Source of the DNA: Dendrolimus kikuchii
Taxonomy: Eukaryota > Arthropoda > Insecta > Lepidoptera > Lasiocampidae
Length of the DNA stretch: 64,000 nucleotides
Direction: 5' to 3'
Assembly (NCBI GenBank): GCA_019925095.2
Contig: CM034402.1
Location: 8,381,501-8,445,500, forward strand
Shown here: positions 11,191-22,400 of the stretch, piece by piece
Position numbering within the stretch: position 1 is the stretch's first letter
How the letters are laid out: every line of letters starts with the position of its first letter
Translations under genes and position numbers: made by a program
Notes under the pieces: generated by a model
Seen by the model: only the letters and a program-made list of their open reading frames with translations
Database searches by the model: none
What the model was told of the DNA's origin: nothing

Positions 11191-12090
11191 GCCATGTTTA
11201 GAATTTATTAATATTATAAATGTTACACTTTACTCAACCACAAAAATATCGAAAGGCCAACGCAAGCTGACGTTTGCTCGAAAGCGACAAAAAGTACAAG
11301 ATGCACTTCAAGGCTAGCATGCATGTGAACTGTTTGCAGTCGATGCGAGAGTCTATATGGCTGGTGACACAACTTCCTATTTCCGTTCCATTTTCAAACC
11401 TTTTTAACGAAACTACGTGTTTGGGGTTGCCACACATTTTGGTTTACTAAGATTGATTATTTATAACAGGTATAAATGTTACTACAAAAGAGGTCTGATA
11501 TATGCTATATTTGTCAATTATCCGATTCGGATGCAATATAATGGATTAATATTATAACTATTTGAAATAAATAAATAATCACCAACCAATCATAAACCAG
11601 ACGCACCGGCTTGCGCCATTGTTATATGGTGGCAATACCATTGGTTAGAAGTAAACGTTTTGCCACCAACTTTCTTTAGTGCACCGCTGTCGAGAGAAAC
11701 AATTTGATGAAGTCTGTGTCCCCCGATTTACATAAAGCAGTGGCCTTCAAGTCAAGAATAGGTATCTACTAGGTAAGTTAACATCAGATGAGGTGATTGT
11801 CAAACACGAACCTATACCATAATAAATTTTTAAAAAAAGCGACGAAAATACTTTATACAATTCAAAAGTTAATGAAATCAGACCATAAATGTCTTGTCTT
11901 GTAAAACTGTTGGTTTCGTGTCTCCCCCTTTTAGAAATGACAGCATACCCGCCATGTTTATCCAAGTCGCATTGAAGGGCTTCACATTTTGGTAGTTTTG
12001 ATTTGTTGTTTACCTTTATCGTCAGATGACGGTAAAAACAGTGAATGCTACAGCGTCTAAGTGACCAACATTTTCTAATCATCGTCCTAA
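11191..12090. other. Unassigned interval
   Basis: No transposon signature found. The minus-strand frame 11747-12082 (111 codons) is the longest unassigned one in the first 12 kb. It is Cys/Lys-rich at its start, shows no motif I recognise, and I do not call it a gene. Confidence 0.4.
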
Positions 12091-13266
12091 ATTTTAATGT
12101 TTTTTTTATTTTATTATTATCCCCTCCGCCAGACGAACAAGATTTGTCCAGCCTTTTTCATCTTGTATTTATTTTTAATTTTTCTTCATATTTCTTTTTT
12201 GTCGTCTTCTTTTTATTTATCTTTTTTGTATTTTTACTTAATTTCAAAACTTTTACATAAAGGTCCTTAGTACTATTACACATTGTTTTATTTATATATT
12301 ATTACAGTTTTGTCTTATTTATTAACTTATCTATTATATACTACGTTTTGTTTTTTATTGGTTTTTGATTTTTTATCTTTTTTTTATTCTTACATTGTTT
12401 TATATATACTAATTTATATATTTATAATGTAAACTTATTTATCTAGTTTTATACCTATTTATTACTTTTTTGATTATTTCTAGACAATAAGCAATAAAGT
12501 CATCTATTTTATACTTTGACATTAGTTCCGGCATATTTTTGAAGCTGATCTCTATTTTGAGCTTGCATTCCAAATCATACCGCTCCCGGGAATATACAGG
12601 ACACCAGAACAGGATGTGCGGCACATCCTCAACCACATCATCATCGCAGACACACGCGGGACTCTCTTTGCACCCGAACCGGTTCAGGTACTACGAGAAT
12701 CCCCCGTGCCCGTAAATAGTTTGGTATGCAGGCCGGTGAGGCCAACCTGCCTAACAATCTTGTAGGCCCGTGTGACATCCGGAAAAAAGAGTTTCGTAAC
12801 GGACGCAGTTGACCCTTGACAATATCTCTGGTTCCATTTGTTAACCGTTCCCATTCGGAACTGCCGTTTGACGAAGGAAACCGGACACTTGTCGTAAAGT
12901 GGTTTCACCTTCAAAGAAAGCGCAGCCACGCGCTCGTTTTCTCGTATGTCGACGTGGGCCTTTACCCAAAATAGGTCTACCACTTTACCCTCTTTCCTTG
13001 CTGCCCTGATGTTCTCACGAGATTCCGCTGCTAATGGGTTGTTATTGGGAGCTGCAGTTGCACAACGCCTGTAATGCCGATCTGGAGTCACTGTATATGC
13101 CAAAGCTTCTCTCTGGGTGTCTTCGGACTGAATCCGTAGCCTCACGGATCACCAGCATCTCTGCCTGATAGACCATGCAGTAGGACGCAAGTTTAATTTT
13201 CCGGCTTTTAGTCTCGGCCTCAGTATCCCAAAAGGATAATGCCGATCCAACCTGGCCTTCGATTAA
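12091..13266 (-). pseudogene. LINE remnant with RNase H and C-terminal Cys/His domain
   Basis: Minus-strand reading from 13266 gives an RNase H domain: an N-terminal part with WDTEAETKSRK, E in VYQAEMLVI, D in YSDSRSALQ, and the helix LFWVKAHVDIRENER, where the final catalytic Asp is replaced (ERVAAL). It continues with YDKCPVSFVKRQ, WNQRYCQGS, RAYKIVRQVGLTGLH and a terminal C-x-C...H-x4-C knuckle (CVCDDDVVEDVPHILFWCP). An RNase H before such a C-terminus is typical of R1/I/Jockey-group LINEs. At least two frameshifts (near 13035 and 12707) and one TAG near 12690 break it. The T-rich strip 12091-12438 is probably its A-rich 3' UTR. It lacks the reverse transcriptase. Confidence 0.75.
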
Positions 13267-13530
13267 ACTAAATTTTAATGTTAAACATCACCAAACAATT
13301 ATTTAATACCGAGTTCTTGTAATGTACTGCTGCGCATCCTATTCCAATATAGGCATCCTTTAGCTGAATTTATTTTAAGAGTACGAGATTCCATCTTCGG
13401 TATATTATTTTTCCTCCAAGCGATGACTTTTAATTTTTAAAAAGTAGTCACGACGCCCTGAGCAAGACGGTTACACTACCTATCAAAGTAATTGTTTATG
13501 TTTATAAAACTTTTATTTATTAATCAATAT

Positions 13531-13544
13531 TGAATATTGTATCA
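13531..13544. repeat. Target-site duplication, left (LINE 13545-14888)
   Basis: TGAATATTGTATCA occurs here and again at 14889-14902, exactly flanking the LINE. Confidence 0.9.
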
Positions 13545-14888
13545 GTTTGATCAGCACAGCATCTAAAATGTATACGAAGATTATTGAAAAGAGAATGAGA
13601 GTGGTATCCGATGGATTACTGTGGGATGCACAAGGTGGCTTCAGAAATGGAAGGGGATGTATGGATCAAGTTTTCTCTCTCCGCAATATCGTAAAGAAGC
13701 AGCTGGCTATGGGCCGGAAGGTTTTCTGCGGTTTTATGGATCTAGAGAAAGCATTTGACAGGGTTGTGCGGAAGGACCTCTGGGACATATTGCCCAGATA
13801 TGGGATTAATGGCCAACTGATGCGTGCTGTGCAGTCCACTTACGAGGACTGTATGGCATGCGTGTGGCTGGATGGCAGCCTGTCGCCCTGGTTTGACGTC
13901 AATATTGGCGTCCGACAGGGCTGCGTGCTGTCGGTTTTGCTGTTCATCCTATACCTGGACGATTGTCTCCAGAGAGTAAGATTGATGGATGTTGGGGTGC
14001 GGATGAGTGACCTAGTTGTAAGCACCTTGCTTTATGCGGATGATGCCGTGCTTTTAGCCGAATCGCCATCAGAACTGCAAACACTAGTCACAATGATGAA
14101 AGATGACTGTCAGGCGAGAGGCTTACATTTGAATGCGAAGAAAACAAAGGTTATGGTGTTTGAAAGAGAAGAAACCAGAACGAATGCAAGGATAATGGTC
14201 GATGATGTTATGCTGGAGCAAGTGAATGAGTTTGTACATCTAGGATGTGCTTTTAGCAGGGATGGAAGGTACACCGCTGATATAGAAAGAAGAGTGAATT
14301 TGGGGAATAGTGTGAATGGAGCGTTAGGTAAACTTCTAGGCGCTAAGAACCTCAGCCAGAAGGCCCAGCTCGCCGTACACAACGCGGTGCTGGTACCTAC
14401 GCTCACGTATGGAAGCGAGAGTTGGGTATAGAAGAAAGAGCATGAAAGTAGAGTAAACGCGGTCGAGATGCGAGCACTGCGCAAAATCTGCGGAGTGACG
14501 CGTGCGGACCGCGTTCGTAATACCGAAGTAAGAAAGACAGTTGGTCTGAAAGAGAGTGTCGGGATGAAGGTAAGGAAAGGAATGCTCCGGTGGTTCGGAC
14601 ATGTAGAAAGAATGCATGATGAAAGAATGAATAAACAGATATACAATGCAAAAGTGGATGGATGCAGAAGTCGTGGAAGGCCACGACACACTTTCCATGA
14701 TCAAATTGATCGTGTACTAGCAGAAGGTGATGTTAGGAGCCTTAAGAACAGACGAGCGTGCATGACAAGAGTTATGAATGTCAAAGAAGCAAGTGAGGTG
14801 TGTAAGAATAAGCCTAAATGGCGCTCTGTTGTTCGTGCCTACCCCGCAAGGGAACTGGCGTGAAGTTATGTATGTATGTATGTATGTA
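13545..14888 (+). pseudogene. RTE-like LINE, 5'-truncated, one in-frame stop
   Basis: Encodes the reverse transcriptase fingers/palm to the C-terminus of a non-LTR retrotransposon. In the 294-codon frame from 13547 the polymerase motifs are visible: FMDLEKAFD (residues 63-71, catalytic Asp), GVRQGCVLS (121-129) and YADD (163-166). Then come LNAKKTKVMVF, HLGCAFSRDG and LTYGSESWV. A TAG at 14429-14431 in the position of a conserved Trp interrupts it, and the same frame continues to 14863 with MRALRKICGVTRADRVRN, MLRWFGHVERM and a short tail. The 3' end is a (TATG)n run. The endonuclease and 5' RT are missing, and flanking 14-bp duplications show it inserted already truncated. RTE assignment rests on motif style. 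Stubs of the same 3' end lie at 30.8, 53.2 and 54.9 kb. Confidence 0.85.
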
Positions 14889-14902
14889 TGAATATTGTAT
14901 CA
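14889..14902. repeat. Target-site duplication, right (LINE 13545-14888)
   Basis: Perfect repeat of 13531-13544. Its first two bases are ambiguous with the (TATG)n tail. Confidence 0.9.
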
Positions 14903-16608
14903 TTCTGAAATCTATGCACCTTTTGAAAGATATTGCAGAATATATTATACGAATCATGCTAATAATGTCATTATAGGTAAAGAAAATTAGAAGCCACTGT
15001 TAAATCAACAACTAGCTAATGTTTATATTTTCTGTCAGAGACAAAAACACAATATTGATATGGCAACTCTGTTTACTTTCAGTGCTGCCAATATTGGGAA
15101 TGTTGTGAATATTTGGCCAGTGAAGGCTTTGGAAGCCCGAGGAGTTTTAGTAATATGCGACGTAAATTCACTGCGTTCGTTTTTTAATTGTTTGTTTAGA
15201 TTGGCATAGTTCTGGTTTTGGTACGATTTCGGGAAAGTAAATAGGCAGCGAGTTTGCACGGCTTGTATTAAAAGTGCTTCTAACTTGTTGTATACTTTTG
15301 TTTGCACCGTTTAATTATTTTGTGAACTGGGAGAGGATGATGTTGACTTTGTGAATTGTATAAACAGTTTTATTCGGATAGTTAGATAGTCGTTTGCTAG
15401 GGATTGGATCAAAGCAATGAGAGGAAGCCACACCAGTGGTCACCAGAGTCAATCGCCGGCATTTGTGGAGACTCGAATACTCAATACTCTACTAAAACCA
15501 CCCTCCTCCCATGTGCCCCGCGCTTATGGCAGGAAGAGCGTGAGACTTAGAACGTAGTTACGCCCACGCTGATCTTAGCGCATCAGTGCTTGAAAGTGCC
15601 CCGGGAAGCAGAGCAAACTCACTTCATCAACAAGGGGATGACTCCTCCGCTCTCTAAATGGTTCCACCATTCAAATGCTACATTATCCCTGTTTAATAAA
15701 GGCTATATAAAAATTAGGGATCCCTACTGAAACTTCAATAATGTAACCCATTAATCGAAACAATATACATGGCTGGAGTTTTAAAGATTTGAAGTTTTAT
15801 ATGTGTTTGAGTGAGTGACTCCCAGGTCGGTTTAGATTCACAATTAGATCCGGTAGGTGGCGCTGGAATCGGGTTCTAAAATTTTATTTTTTCAGGGCAG
15901 GACAACGTCTGCGTAGATCACTAGTATTTTATTGTTTTATTACATTTTATTTTTATAACAATACCGTGGGTGATCTGGAGTTAAAAAAAAACATCAGATT
16001 AAAAGAAAATTAAATGGGATTTAACACTAGGCTAATTATGATTTTACTTATATTCTCACTTCATAGTCATAGTTTTTCTGAAAGAGCATTAGTTGCGGGG
16101 CGCTATAGCCCACGGGTAATTTGCTGGTTCTATAGTTATAGACTGTATGAGAGATATATGACCAAGACCCTTGCACTAGAAATGCAAAAACTCCACCAAC
16201 CTTGAGATCCGCCCTCTCTTGGATCGGCTTAGGTTGCACACAGGAACAGCATACAGCACTAAATTCCACTTTGGTGCTAACACTTTGTACCAAGTCTAAG
16301 TATGGTAAATGTTCTTTGCACGGTCAGTAATCAAAATCACATAAGAGAATCTTATCCAAGAAAACGATGAGCGTGGTGGTTCTCGTCAAACGTTGACAGC
16401 GAATGAATTGTCCAAACTGGCTGCCTTTACCCTGCTGCGTTAGCCGTCGCCTCACAGAGAAAGAAGGTAGACGGAAAAAATTAATGGAGCTATGTTCTAC
16501 CTACTTTATACTAGGCAAGGACCAAACATTTGTATTAGCAAATATTAAAGTGCGTTTATTTAGCTTGTTTCTTTATTTATAGGAAAACTAATGTGCCAAA
16601 AGTATACA
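14903..16608. other. Unassigned interval with a GC-richer block
   Basis: No gene recognised. Bases 15400-15660 are GC-richer (CACCAGTGGTCACCAGAGTC, CCACGCTGATCTTAGCGCAT) and may be an old retroelement piece, but no translated similarity was recognised in any frame. Frames at 15035-15307, 16014-16205 and 16048-16293 have no domain. Confidence 0.4.
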
Positions 16609-16612
16609 ATAT

Positions 16613-17121
16613 TGTTATGAGTTAGTGAGACTCGAATTAAAATGCCGTTAGAATTATTATAGAGTTTATTAGAACTATACAAACACGTATCACACAGGTA
16701 CAAATATAACCGAACACAACAAATCCAAACGTAATGCAGAAGGTCCTAATTCAATAAAACACGCAAAGTTCGTCACTATTAGATTCAACTGACTTCTTCC
16801 CCTCTCGATCAGGCCGTCATTTTATACTTCACAAATGCAAATGTGCCCGCCCGGCAACGTCGACACAATTTCCTAGAATTAGATTGTAATTGTAATCCGC
16901 AACACCTGGCTACTGATGCAGCCTGCAAGCGGCCGTAAACGAGTACAATAGAACAATAGGCTGTTCTCCACAATAACTTAGAAACGTATGCCAATAAATA
17001 AGTGAACAAAAGAAGACAATCATAAAAGGATTACAATTAGTTCAAATGCCGACTGGTAATAAAATTTGCTTTTACAGATCTGTACGTGGAATTTGTCTTT
17101 CTCGGGGTCTAAGTTGTAACA
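16613..17121 (-). mobile_element. Solo LTR (LTR-1), 509 bp, ATAT target duplication
   Basis: On the minus strand it begins TGTTACAACTTAGACCCC and ends ACTCATAACA, the TG...CA form of LTRs. ATAT precedes (16609-16612) and follows (17122-17125) it. Inside, on the same strand, a TATAAAA box lies near 16820 and an AATAAA signal near 16665, in the expected order promoter then polyadenylation. No retroviral-type genes or second LTR adjoin it, so it is a recombination product. Related copies are at 22505-22880 (+) and 60985-61466 (-). The 4-bp duplication fits a Ty3/gypsy-type integrase. Confidence 0.8.
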
Positions 17122-17499
17122 ATATCAACACCATTTGCCATATTTAAATTGCTAACTAGGTTTATTAATAGAAATTGTATTATTATTAGTATTAGGCTTT
17201 AGCTGTCAACACAAGATAAATGAATAAGCGGTCGGAACCTCAGCTGGTATCTTAACAAGGAACAGTTAGGGTTAGTTACAAGTGTTTACTTATTAGTTGT
17301 AACATCTGAACTTGCTAGTTGGACGGATCGAAGCCGAATTTCCTGCACGACCCCGACTTGCGGGCTAGTTTTACTAAGTACAGTTTCTGAAGGCTATTAA
17401 GCGAAGGCCTGGCTTAGTGCTGTGAAGTATTCAACTAAACATGTGAACAAGAAATTGATGTGCGTTTGTTATTTATAAATTATAACTATAATTAAACAT

Positions 17500-17695
17500 T
17501 TAACTGATGGGCATAAAATGTAAAGGTAGACCAAAATAGAGATGAATGGATTGTGTAAAGGATGATATCATGATTTTTGGTGTGACAAAGGAGACGGACG
17601 TATGCCAGATTAGAGGAATATGGAAGGAAGAGACATATTGTATCGACCCCAAATAATTGAGAGAGAGTAAAAGGAAATAATTCAATATATAACCT
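17500..17695 (+). repeat. RTE-like LINE (lineage J) 3' scrap
   Basis: ATGTAAAGGTAGACCAAAA, GATGAATGGATTGTGT and AAGGATGATAT match 37494-37680 and encode GRPK-like then CVKDDM residues, the tail of an RTE-like LINE ORF. Decayed. Confidence 0.6.
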
Positions 17696-17719
17696 TATTC
17701 CACACCAGTACAGAAAAAC

Positions 17720-17820
17720 TTAAAGTATTAACTATTAGCTACTATTCTAATTGTGTACAAAGGGCGAACATATCGCTATAACCGATCTTTTGCAGATAAT
17801 CCTTGGCAGGAATAATTTAA
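17720..17820 (-). repeat. Jockey/CR1-like LINE 3' UTR scrap
   Basis: GTGTACAAAGGGCG and CGATCTTTTGCAG correspond to the TGTACAAAGGGCGG...GCGATCTCTTCCAG block found in the 3' region of the LINE at 23.64-24.65 kb. Confidence 0.5.
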
Positions 17821-17922
17821 ATTGGATACGGCGATGTAATTATATATACTCATAATTATTGTATTTAAGCACTAACAATAAGAACATTTGATTATAAACT
17901 AAAGTTTAGTACAATTAGATAA

Positions 17923-17958
17923 TTTATTATCAATCACCAGATGGTGATTGATAATAAA
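17923..17958. repeat. Near-perfect palindrome, 17-bp arms, 2-base loop
   Basis: TTTATTATCAATCACCA pairs fully with TGGTGATTGATAATAAA around GA. Confidence 0.9.
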
Positions 17959-18129
17959 TATTTTATACAGTATTTATTACAATTTTAAACACGGTTTGTA
18001 AAGGATCTTTCAAATCCGCATTAGAATAATAGAGGAAATTAAATGAAAACCTCTTTGCGTTACGATTCGCACAGGGTCACTTGATGAAAATAAAACTGCA
18101 CAGCAAAATGTGACTACTAAACTTCCTGT

Positions 18130-18405
18130 TAATATAATATTTTCGTAACTTTTCGCGACTAGTATACATAAAACTACGTTTAATAATAAAACTATTTTTT
18201 AACGGTTCTAAGCGCGGTAATTTATTTGATGACAGTATCAAGTGTCAATGAGTATTGTTAAATTTAACAATACTCATAACAAGATGTTATTTTGATGATA
18301 TCTTTGTCTTCCGTGATCACGGCTACTGAAAAATGGCCGAAACGTCGGAATAATAAAAATCAAATAAATTACCGCGCTTAAAACCGTTAAAACGTAGTTC
18401 CCGTT
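18130..18405. mobile_element. Rep-E fold-back element
   Basis: The left arm (AACTACGTTT, then TAACGGTTCTAAGCGCGGTA) is repeated inverted at 18358-18402. A perfect 30-bp palindrome lies inside at 18248-18277. The right half matches 57600-57805 in reverse complement (GGCCATTTTTCAGTAGCCGT on the minus strand). ACTAGTATACATA before the arm recurs at 54280. It is a non-autonomous DNA-type fold-back repeat with no coding sequence. Confidence 0.7.
18248..18277. repeat. Perfect 30-bp palindrome
   Basis: ATGAGTATTGTTAAA joined directly to its reverse complement, with no loop. Confidence 0.95.
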
Positions 18406-19910
18406 AATAATTCATTAAAAAAAAACTAAATTATAGTCTCAAAGAGAGAAATAGAACCTAACTTTTTATATCAATGCAGACAATACAACCCTGTTAGACT
18501 GCACTGTTCTAGCACGGCAATCAGCACTAAAGCTGAGTTTTATTATAGCGTTATTAACTGACGTCACATTTGGTTTTACTGCATATAAACCAAGACTCTT
18601 TTTACGCTTCCATCAGAGTGGAAGCGTAAAGCTAGCTTATTAAAATCTGAACACGTTCTATATATCCAGTATACCCACATTATCTAATAAAAGCCTAATG
18701 TACAGGCGCTGGCGAAAGTTTCGACGGATTACGGGTACTAGCAAAGCAAAGAGGGCTGGTGTGTGTTCTATGAACTTACTATCTATAGTTATGTACGTAT
18801 CATTAAGTGCCCATGTCAAGCAGCGTATAGATTACTTTTCTTTATAGGGTTTTAGGTTAAAGGGTTGTAATATAAAACAAATTGGATAAGTACTTGGCAA
18901 ATCACAAAGGATTCTTTACTCGTAGATTCGACATAATCCCTTGTTTTCATTACTTGGCTACAGAAAATAACCCACATGTCCAGAACTACTCAACCAACAT
19001 TATTCGATTCAATTTTCGTTGATATATTTTTGAAGCTTTACAATTTTTTTTCAGAATTTTCCAGCCAGTCAGTAAAATTTTCAAGACTAGTTATATTGAA
19101 AAAAATAAAAATGTGTTCCATCCGTGGCTTATCCATTTTCTTCTTCTAATTTGTTCTCCTCACCTCCTCCTCACCGAGATCGGTTTTGAGCGCGGCGTAG
19201 GGCCGAAATTATCGACATATCCAGCTGGTCAGCAACCTAGTATATCCACCTATTTGGAGATATACCACAAGGTCTTTTATTTTCAACTTTCCTATATTAT
19301 TTGGATTCTTGCGGGCTATATGGCCAAATTATTTCAGTATTTGTTGGCGGCATACTGCTGATAGTTTCCAATCTCGAGCTCCCTTCTTTCTCCAAGTAGT
19401 TTTCGAAAAATATGAATGACTGTGGCATTCAAAGACAGACGGATGAACATAATGAACGGACATGATGAAAACATAAGGGTTCCGTTATTGCTAATTTGTT
19501 TACGGAACTTCAAAAGAACTCTACAGTTTGTTAAAATAAAAGCATCTCTATGGCATCTCATCATCATACCATTTTTCTTAATTGTACACAAAACTAACCT
19601 GGACATGCGTAACTGACTGTACCTATTTGAAGGGTAAAATCTCATGGGCATAGAGCTGCCCTTCGAAACCTGCGCTTCATCATTTAATTAAAAAATATAA
19701 TTTGATTAAAACAATGACTTAATTGTGTAGAGCACGTTCATCAATTCCCTATTGAGTTTCTGTTAGAAGCAAATTTATTTTATAAATGTTGATTTATGGA
19801 TTATATTTTATTTTATTATATATTTTGGGTACCTATTGTTTTATTTACTCTGCTCCTCCAGATTTATGCATTCACCTACGTTCTATATTAATAAAATTGA
19901 AATGATTTTT
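18406..19910. other. Unassigned interval with a short hairpin
   Basis: No gene recognised. At 18601-18630, TTTACGCTTCCA and TGGAAGCGTAAA form a perfect 12-bp stem with a 6-base loop. Frames at 19113-19361, 19334-19651 and 19416-19616 show no domains. Confidence 0.45.
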
Positions 19911-19964
19911 TTTATTGCAGGAGATCAGCAGACAGGCAGACGGCCCACTTGATAGAAAGCGGAT
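19911..19964 (-). mobile_element. Rep-B retroposon, tail-only copy
   Basis: Only the 3' end remains (TTTATTGCAGGAGATCAGCA and GGCCCACTTGATAGAAAGCG), an extreme 5' truncation. Confidence 0.7.
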
Positions 19965-20021
19965 GTTTGTCTGCGATTTTAAAATAAATGACGAAAACTG
20001 TTATTTATAGGATACCTAGTA

Positions 20022-20608
20022 CAGTCATTTGGTTCTAAACATTAGGTAACCTGGAAAGTTTTCCATGAGTTTTGAAAATATGTAATTTTAAAGATTTCGA
20101 TGTGCTCTTTGCGAATATCAACTTTGTCACCTTATTATATCTTCGCCGCTCGCGTCGCCATTTTGGAAAAATGCCGCCTACTAGTAGTATTCTGACAATA
20201 TCTCCTTTCCGACTCATTTTACGATAAAACTTGCTAGAGCTCGTAATGAGATTGAGATCGAGCGATTGTTGAGCGTCTCGAGCATGTAATGATTTGATTG
20301 CAGCCGATGCCGAGCCGAGTACACTTCACGGCGCTCGTACACCAAAACTATTGATTTCACAAAAAAAATGTTATGACGTAAATTATAGGAAATTCTAATT
20401 TAACTTTTTATATAAATGTTTTATCATAAAATGAGTCGGAAAGTGTCAAAAAACTGCTATTAGGCTCAATTTTTTTAAGATGGCGGTGCGAGCGGCGAAC
20501 ATAACCCGGTAGCGAAGTAGAAATTCGGAAAAATCACATCGAAATCTATAAACTTACCAATTTTCAAAACTCCTGTAAAACTTTGCAGGTAAAACTACCA
20601 AATGTCTG
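20022..20608. mobile_element. 587-bp fold-back DNA transposon flanked by TA
   Basis: About 200 bp at each end are inverted copies of one another (roughly three quarters identical by eye). Shared blocks include CAGTCATTTGGT / CAGACATTTGGT at the tips, GATTTCGATGTG, TTCGCCGCTCGC and TTTCCGACTCATTTTA. TA dinucleotides flank both tips (20020-20021, 20609-20610), as for Tc1/mariner-type insertion. The 180-bp centre has no coding sequence. It is non-autonomous. Confidence 0.75.
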
Positions 20609-20610
20609 TA

Positions 20611-21575
20611 ATAGGAAGCCTATTCATAAATGACTGATTTTAGCGAATTTTATCAATTGAAACAGGCATTTTACTTTCAATTTTCTTGTATTTTATTACG
20701 ATATCTTACATATCAGAAGATATAAAGTTAAAGTCTCGTTAAAAGTGACACAGTTAGTCTATAATATATATATATGGTAGAACAAACTCAATTAACTACC
20801 AAACCCTAGTGCCTCGACGATGTTTAGGCATGTTAGCACCATGTACTTTCGACAGCATGCCCAGGGCGTTGGTTTCTGTATTCGTAGTAAGATGCGCTGT
20901 CGTGTGACTAACAATAAGACAGCGTTAAAAATAAATAGAAAAGGGTTGCCAACTCTTAGCTGTTAAACCGTGCCGTGGTACATTTCTTTTAATAATAATT
21001 TCATTTAACATTTTAGTTTAAGAAATGATAAATAATTCATATTTCGAGCCTTACTTAAACTAAGTACACCATATTTCACATAGGCGAGCCCTTCTGTAGA
21101 TGCGACATAAAATACAGCTCCGAGGTAATCCCATCCATCCATGATTTATCTCAAAGAAGGGTCAGCGTGGAAATTTCATAAGCAATATATCAACTTTACA
21201 TATGCACAATTATTTAAAATCATGCTGATATACACAAGCACTACTTTTTACTATGCTTTGATAACACTCTGATCGATAGATCTACCTTCCCTAAATAGCA
21301 GCTGATGTCTAACAAAAATATCCTTTAAAGATAGCCTTTATTATAATATTAAAATATTACAGATTTCGGTTATAGCGTAACCGATATGTATTGTGAACGC
21401 TAAAACTCTTGATTTCCGAACAATTCGTGCAGTCTCGTGTGGATTTTTTATATTATTTATATCTATTTTGGCTAAAGAATGTGCGACTAATTCTGATGGA
21501 TCAAAATGCCATCATAGTAATAATTATGTTATAATATTATAAAATTTTAAACATGCCGTGTCTGTACATTAAAAC
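20611..21575. other. Unassigned interval
   Basis: AT-rich, with no gene recognised. A slightly GC-richer patch at 20800-20960 is not assignable. Confidence 0.45.
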
Positions 21576-21863
21576 TGTGGTGGAAGGCCACATGTGGCCT
21601 TCCACCACATTAATTAATCACACCGTCGTCTCAGCATGTCATAGATACGCAAACGACGGAGATGCGCGAGCGCAGCCCGCGGCCGGGTGCGCCTGCGCGA
21701 CGCGACGGGTATTGCCCGTGGACACGCACCCGATTCGTTCGATCGGCAGTGCAACGGAATGACCTTGTGTAGTCTCACGCGCATATACCGTCGTTGGAAT
21801 TACAATAATTGTATTTTTGTCGTGTATTTTGTTGTGGTGCACATTATATAATAAATTCTTACA
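21576..21863 (+). repeat. Possible LTR opening with a perfect 34-bp palindrome
   Basis: It starts TGTGGTGGAAGGCCACA followed by its exact reverse complement (21576-21609), passes through a CpG-rich core (21640-21735), and ends with AATAAA and TTCTTACA. A TG...CA layout with a polyadenylation signal near the end suggests an LTR, with 21864-22010 as leader. No second LTR, target duplication or polyprotein is seen, so it could instead be another GC-rich repeat. Confidence 0.35.
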
Positions 21864-22011
21864 ACTGGTTCATTTACTTGATATCCGCTAATAAACTTAG
21901 CAACCTTCTAATTTGTGGGCGTTATTAGTGTTGAGACCTTGGAAGGCTACCCCGACGCCGTACGACCTCAACACGCCACGGACCCCTACAAAACTATTTA
22001 AAAAAACAACT

Positions 22012-22400
22012 GGAATCCCCATTCATATTATAAATGCGAAAGTAACTCTGTCTGTCTGTTATGCTTTCATGGAAAAAATATTGGACCGATTTGGCTGAAA
22101 TTCGGTATGTACGTTATTTTAATACTAAGCGTGGACAAGGGATAGTTTCATCCCGGATAATGGGATAGATTTCTGTAAAGGTTATTCCAGAAAGTAGGAT
22201 TGTTTTTTTTGTGATTTTCCATTTTCGGCATTTCGGTAATGTTGTGGTCATTTCTGTCATTTATGTAGGTTACAGAGGAGTGAAGGGGGATAAATAAAAC
22301 TAGAACGGGTTGAAATAGGGGATGAAAGTTTCTAAGAGAGATAAATTATTTCTCAAATTTAAGAAATATAAAAAATTATCATCTATAAATAAGTGATAGT
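22012..22400 (-). mobile_element. Rep-A copy 3, tandem array not expanded
   Basis: Minus-strand copy with the 3' signature at 22020-22055 (AATGCGAAAGTAACTCTGTC) and the CAACCCGTTCTAGTTTTATT block near 22290-22310. Where copies 1 and 2 carry arrays, this one has only about five degenerate 9-mers (22221-22264). Confidence 0.75.

Noticed and set aside
11747..12082. 111-codon minus-strand frame as a host gene
   Set aside because: No domain, no start or splice context, AT-rich tail; insufficient support.
12045..12260. 71-codon frame rich in Phe and Leu
   Set aside because: T-rich low-complexity strip, best explained as the A-rich 3' UTR of the minus-strand LINE.
14110..14704. Long minus-strand frames of 193, 122 and 93 codons
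   Set aside because: Antisense shadows of the RTE-like LINE coding frame.
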